A stretch of 64,000 bases of DNA, taken from assembly GCF_026168555.1 (NCBI RefSeq), contig NZ_CP092471.1, positions 196,501 to 260,500 on the forward strand. Reading direction: 5' to 3'. Positions 63,468 through 64,000 of the stretch are shown here, piece after piece. The notes under the pieces are model-generated. The model saw only the letters and a list, made by a program, of their open reading frames with translations. It had not been told where the DNA came from and made no database searches. Each line of letters opens with the position of its first letter. Positions within the stretch are counted from its first letter, which is position 1. Source of the stretch: Qipengyuania spongiae (GTDB lineage Bacteria; Pseudomonadota; Alphaproteobacteria; Sphingomonadales; Sphingomonadaceae). The position numbers were made by a program, and so were the translations under genes.

Positions 63468-63544
63468 TCCCATCAGGCCGGGCAGGCCCGCGCGGGGCCG
63501 CGATCCGGCGAAAAATCAACAACTGACTTGAAGGAATACAAATC

Positions 63545-64000
63545 ATGACAAAGGGTATCGAAGGCAAGGTCGTTCTCATTACCGGCGGCAGCAGCGGCAT
63601 CGGCGCGGAAACTGCGCGTCTTCTCGCGGAACGCGGCGCGAAGGTGGCGATCGCCTCGCGGCGCAAGGACAGGCTCGACGAGGTCGTCGCTGACATCGCC
63701 GCAAACGGTGGCACGGCACGTAGCTACGCGCTGGACGTGACCGACAAATCGGCGGTCCAGTCCGTCGTCGCCGCAATCATTGCCGACTTCGGCCGCCTCG
63801 ACGTGCTGATCAACAATGCCGGGCTGATGCCGATCCGTCCGATGGCCGAGGTCAACACCGACGAGTGGGACCAGATGATCGACGTCAATCTGAAGGGTAC
63901 GCTCTACGGCATCGCGGCGGCCCTTCCCGGTTTTCTCGAGCAGGGCAGCGGTCACATCATCAATCTGAGCTCGGTTGCGGGTATCAAGGTCTTCGCACCG
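63545..64000 (+). CDS. Short-chain dehydrogenase/reductase, N-terminal part
   Basis: First 152 codons, running off the right edge. The NAD(P)-binding TGGSSGIG, the NNAG motif, and NLSSVAG, with the catalytic Ser expected just past the NLSS run, are visible. AAGGA precedes the ATG by 9 bp. Likely the last gene of the electrophile operon; substrate unknown, the Tyr-xxx-Lys is beyond the window. Confidence 0.88.
   Translation, partial: MTKGIEGKVVLITGGSSGIGAETARLLAERGAKVAIASRRKDRLDEVVADIAANGGTARSYALDVTDKSAVQSVVAAIIADFGRLDVLINNAGLMPIRPMAEVNTDEWDQMIDVNLKGTLYGIAAALPGFLEQGSGHIINLSSVAGIKVFAP

Overview
The window is one 64 kb stretch of GC-rich chromosome from an alphaproteobacterium. The FixLJ regulators, fused ctaDE oxidase, class III alcohol dehydrogenase operon, MetX/MetW pair, SDHAF4-type protein and many short-overlap operons suggest Sphingomonadales, most likely an Erythrobacteraceae member. 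That placement is inference from gene content, not a database result. Coding density is high, starts such as GTG and TTG are common, and I see no prophage, insertion sequence or CRISPR array.

Region by region. (1) 1-4.5 kb: an oxygen/redox signalling island with a FixK-like Crp/Fnr regulator, FixJ, a haem-PAS FixL, a second response regulator, a sensorless histidine kinase and a previously easy-to-miss 49-residue membrane protein; a shared TTCGGA-type inverted motif lies 48-73 bp upstream of three of these genes. (2) 4.7-16.8 kb: tRNA-Leu, a zinc-ribbon protein, ftsEX with a DUF218 protein and acyltransferase, hisC, metX-metW, a glutathione-dependent formaldehyde operon (frmA-cupin-VOC-fghA), two small exported proteins, a GST and msrB. 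(3) 16.9-30.2 kb: PBP1A, HtrA protease, hflKC, Mrp, an orphan molybdenum hydroxylase subunit, hemH, a P450 behind a clear palindromic operator, a tiny SDHAF4-family gene and rsmB. (4) 30.2-43.6 kb: msrA, an exported methyltransferase, aguB, folK overlapping tRNA-Lys, an RND efflux operon, a hotdog dehydratase, and the fdhD-mobA-molybdoenzyme operon. (5) 43.6-54 kb: a Fur-box-associated siderophore-interacting protein, a caa3-type oxidase locus (CtaG, cytochrome b561, two c-type cytochromes, CoxII with haem c, fused CoxI-III), ExoD, a ZIP-like transporter and fumC. (6) 54-64 kb: a protein-repair methyltransferase fused to an erythromycin esterase-like domain, a self-contained CPBP protease/membrane protein/winged-helix regulator module between two copies of an intergenic repeat, and a LysR-controlled electrophile-detoxification operon (DJ-1, glyoxalase, Old Yellow Enzyme, Yellow/MRJP-like lipoprotein, SDR) that runs off the end.

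Functionally the window joins oxygen sensing, respiration, molybdenum enzymes and reactive-carbonyl/oxidative damage repair (formaldehyde, methylglyoxal, Met sulfoxide, isoaspartate). The items most worth a second look are the putative FixK/FixJ regulon motif with its small membrane protein, the CPBP-regulator module with tandem operators, the methyltransferase-esterase fusion, and the folK/tRNA-Lys overlap with an apparent CTG start.
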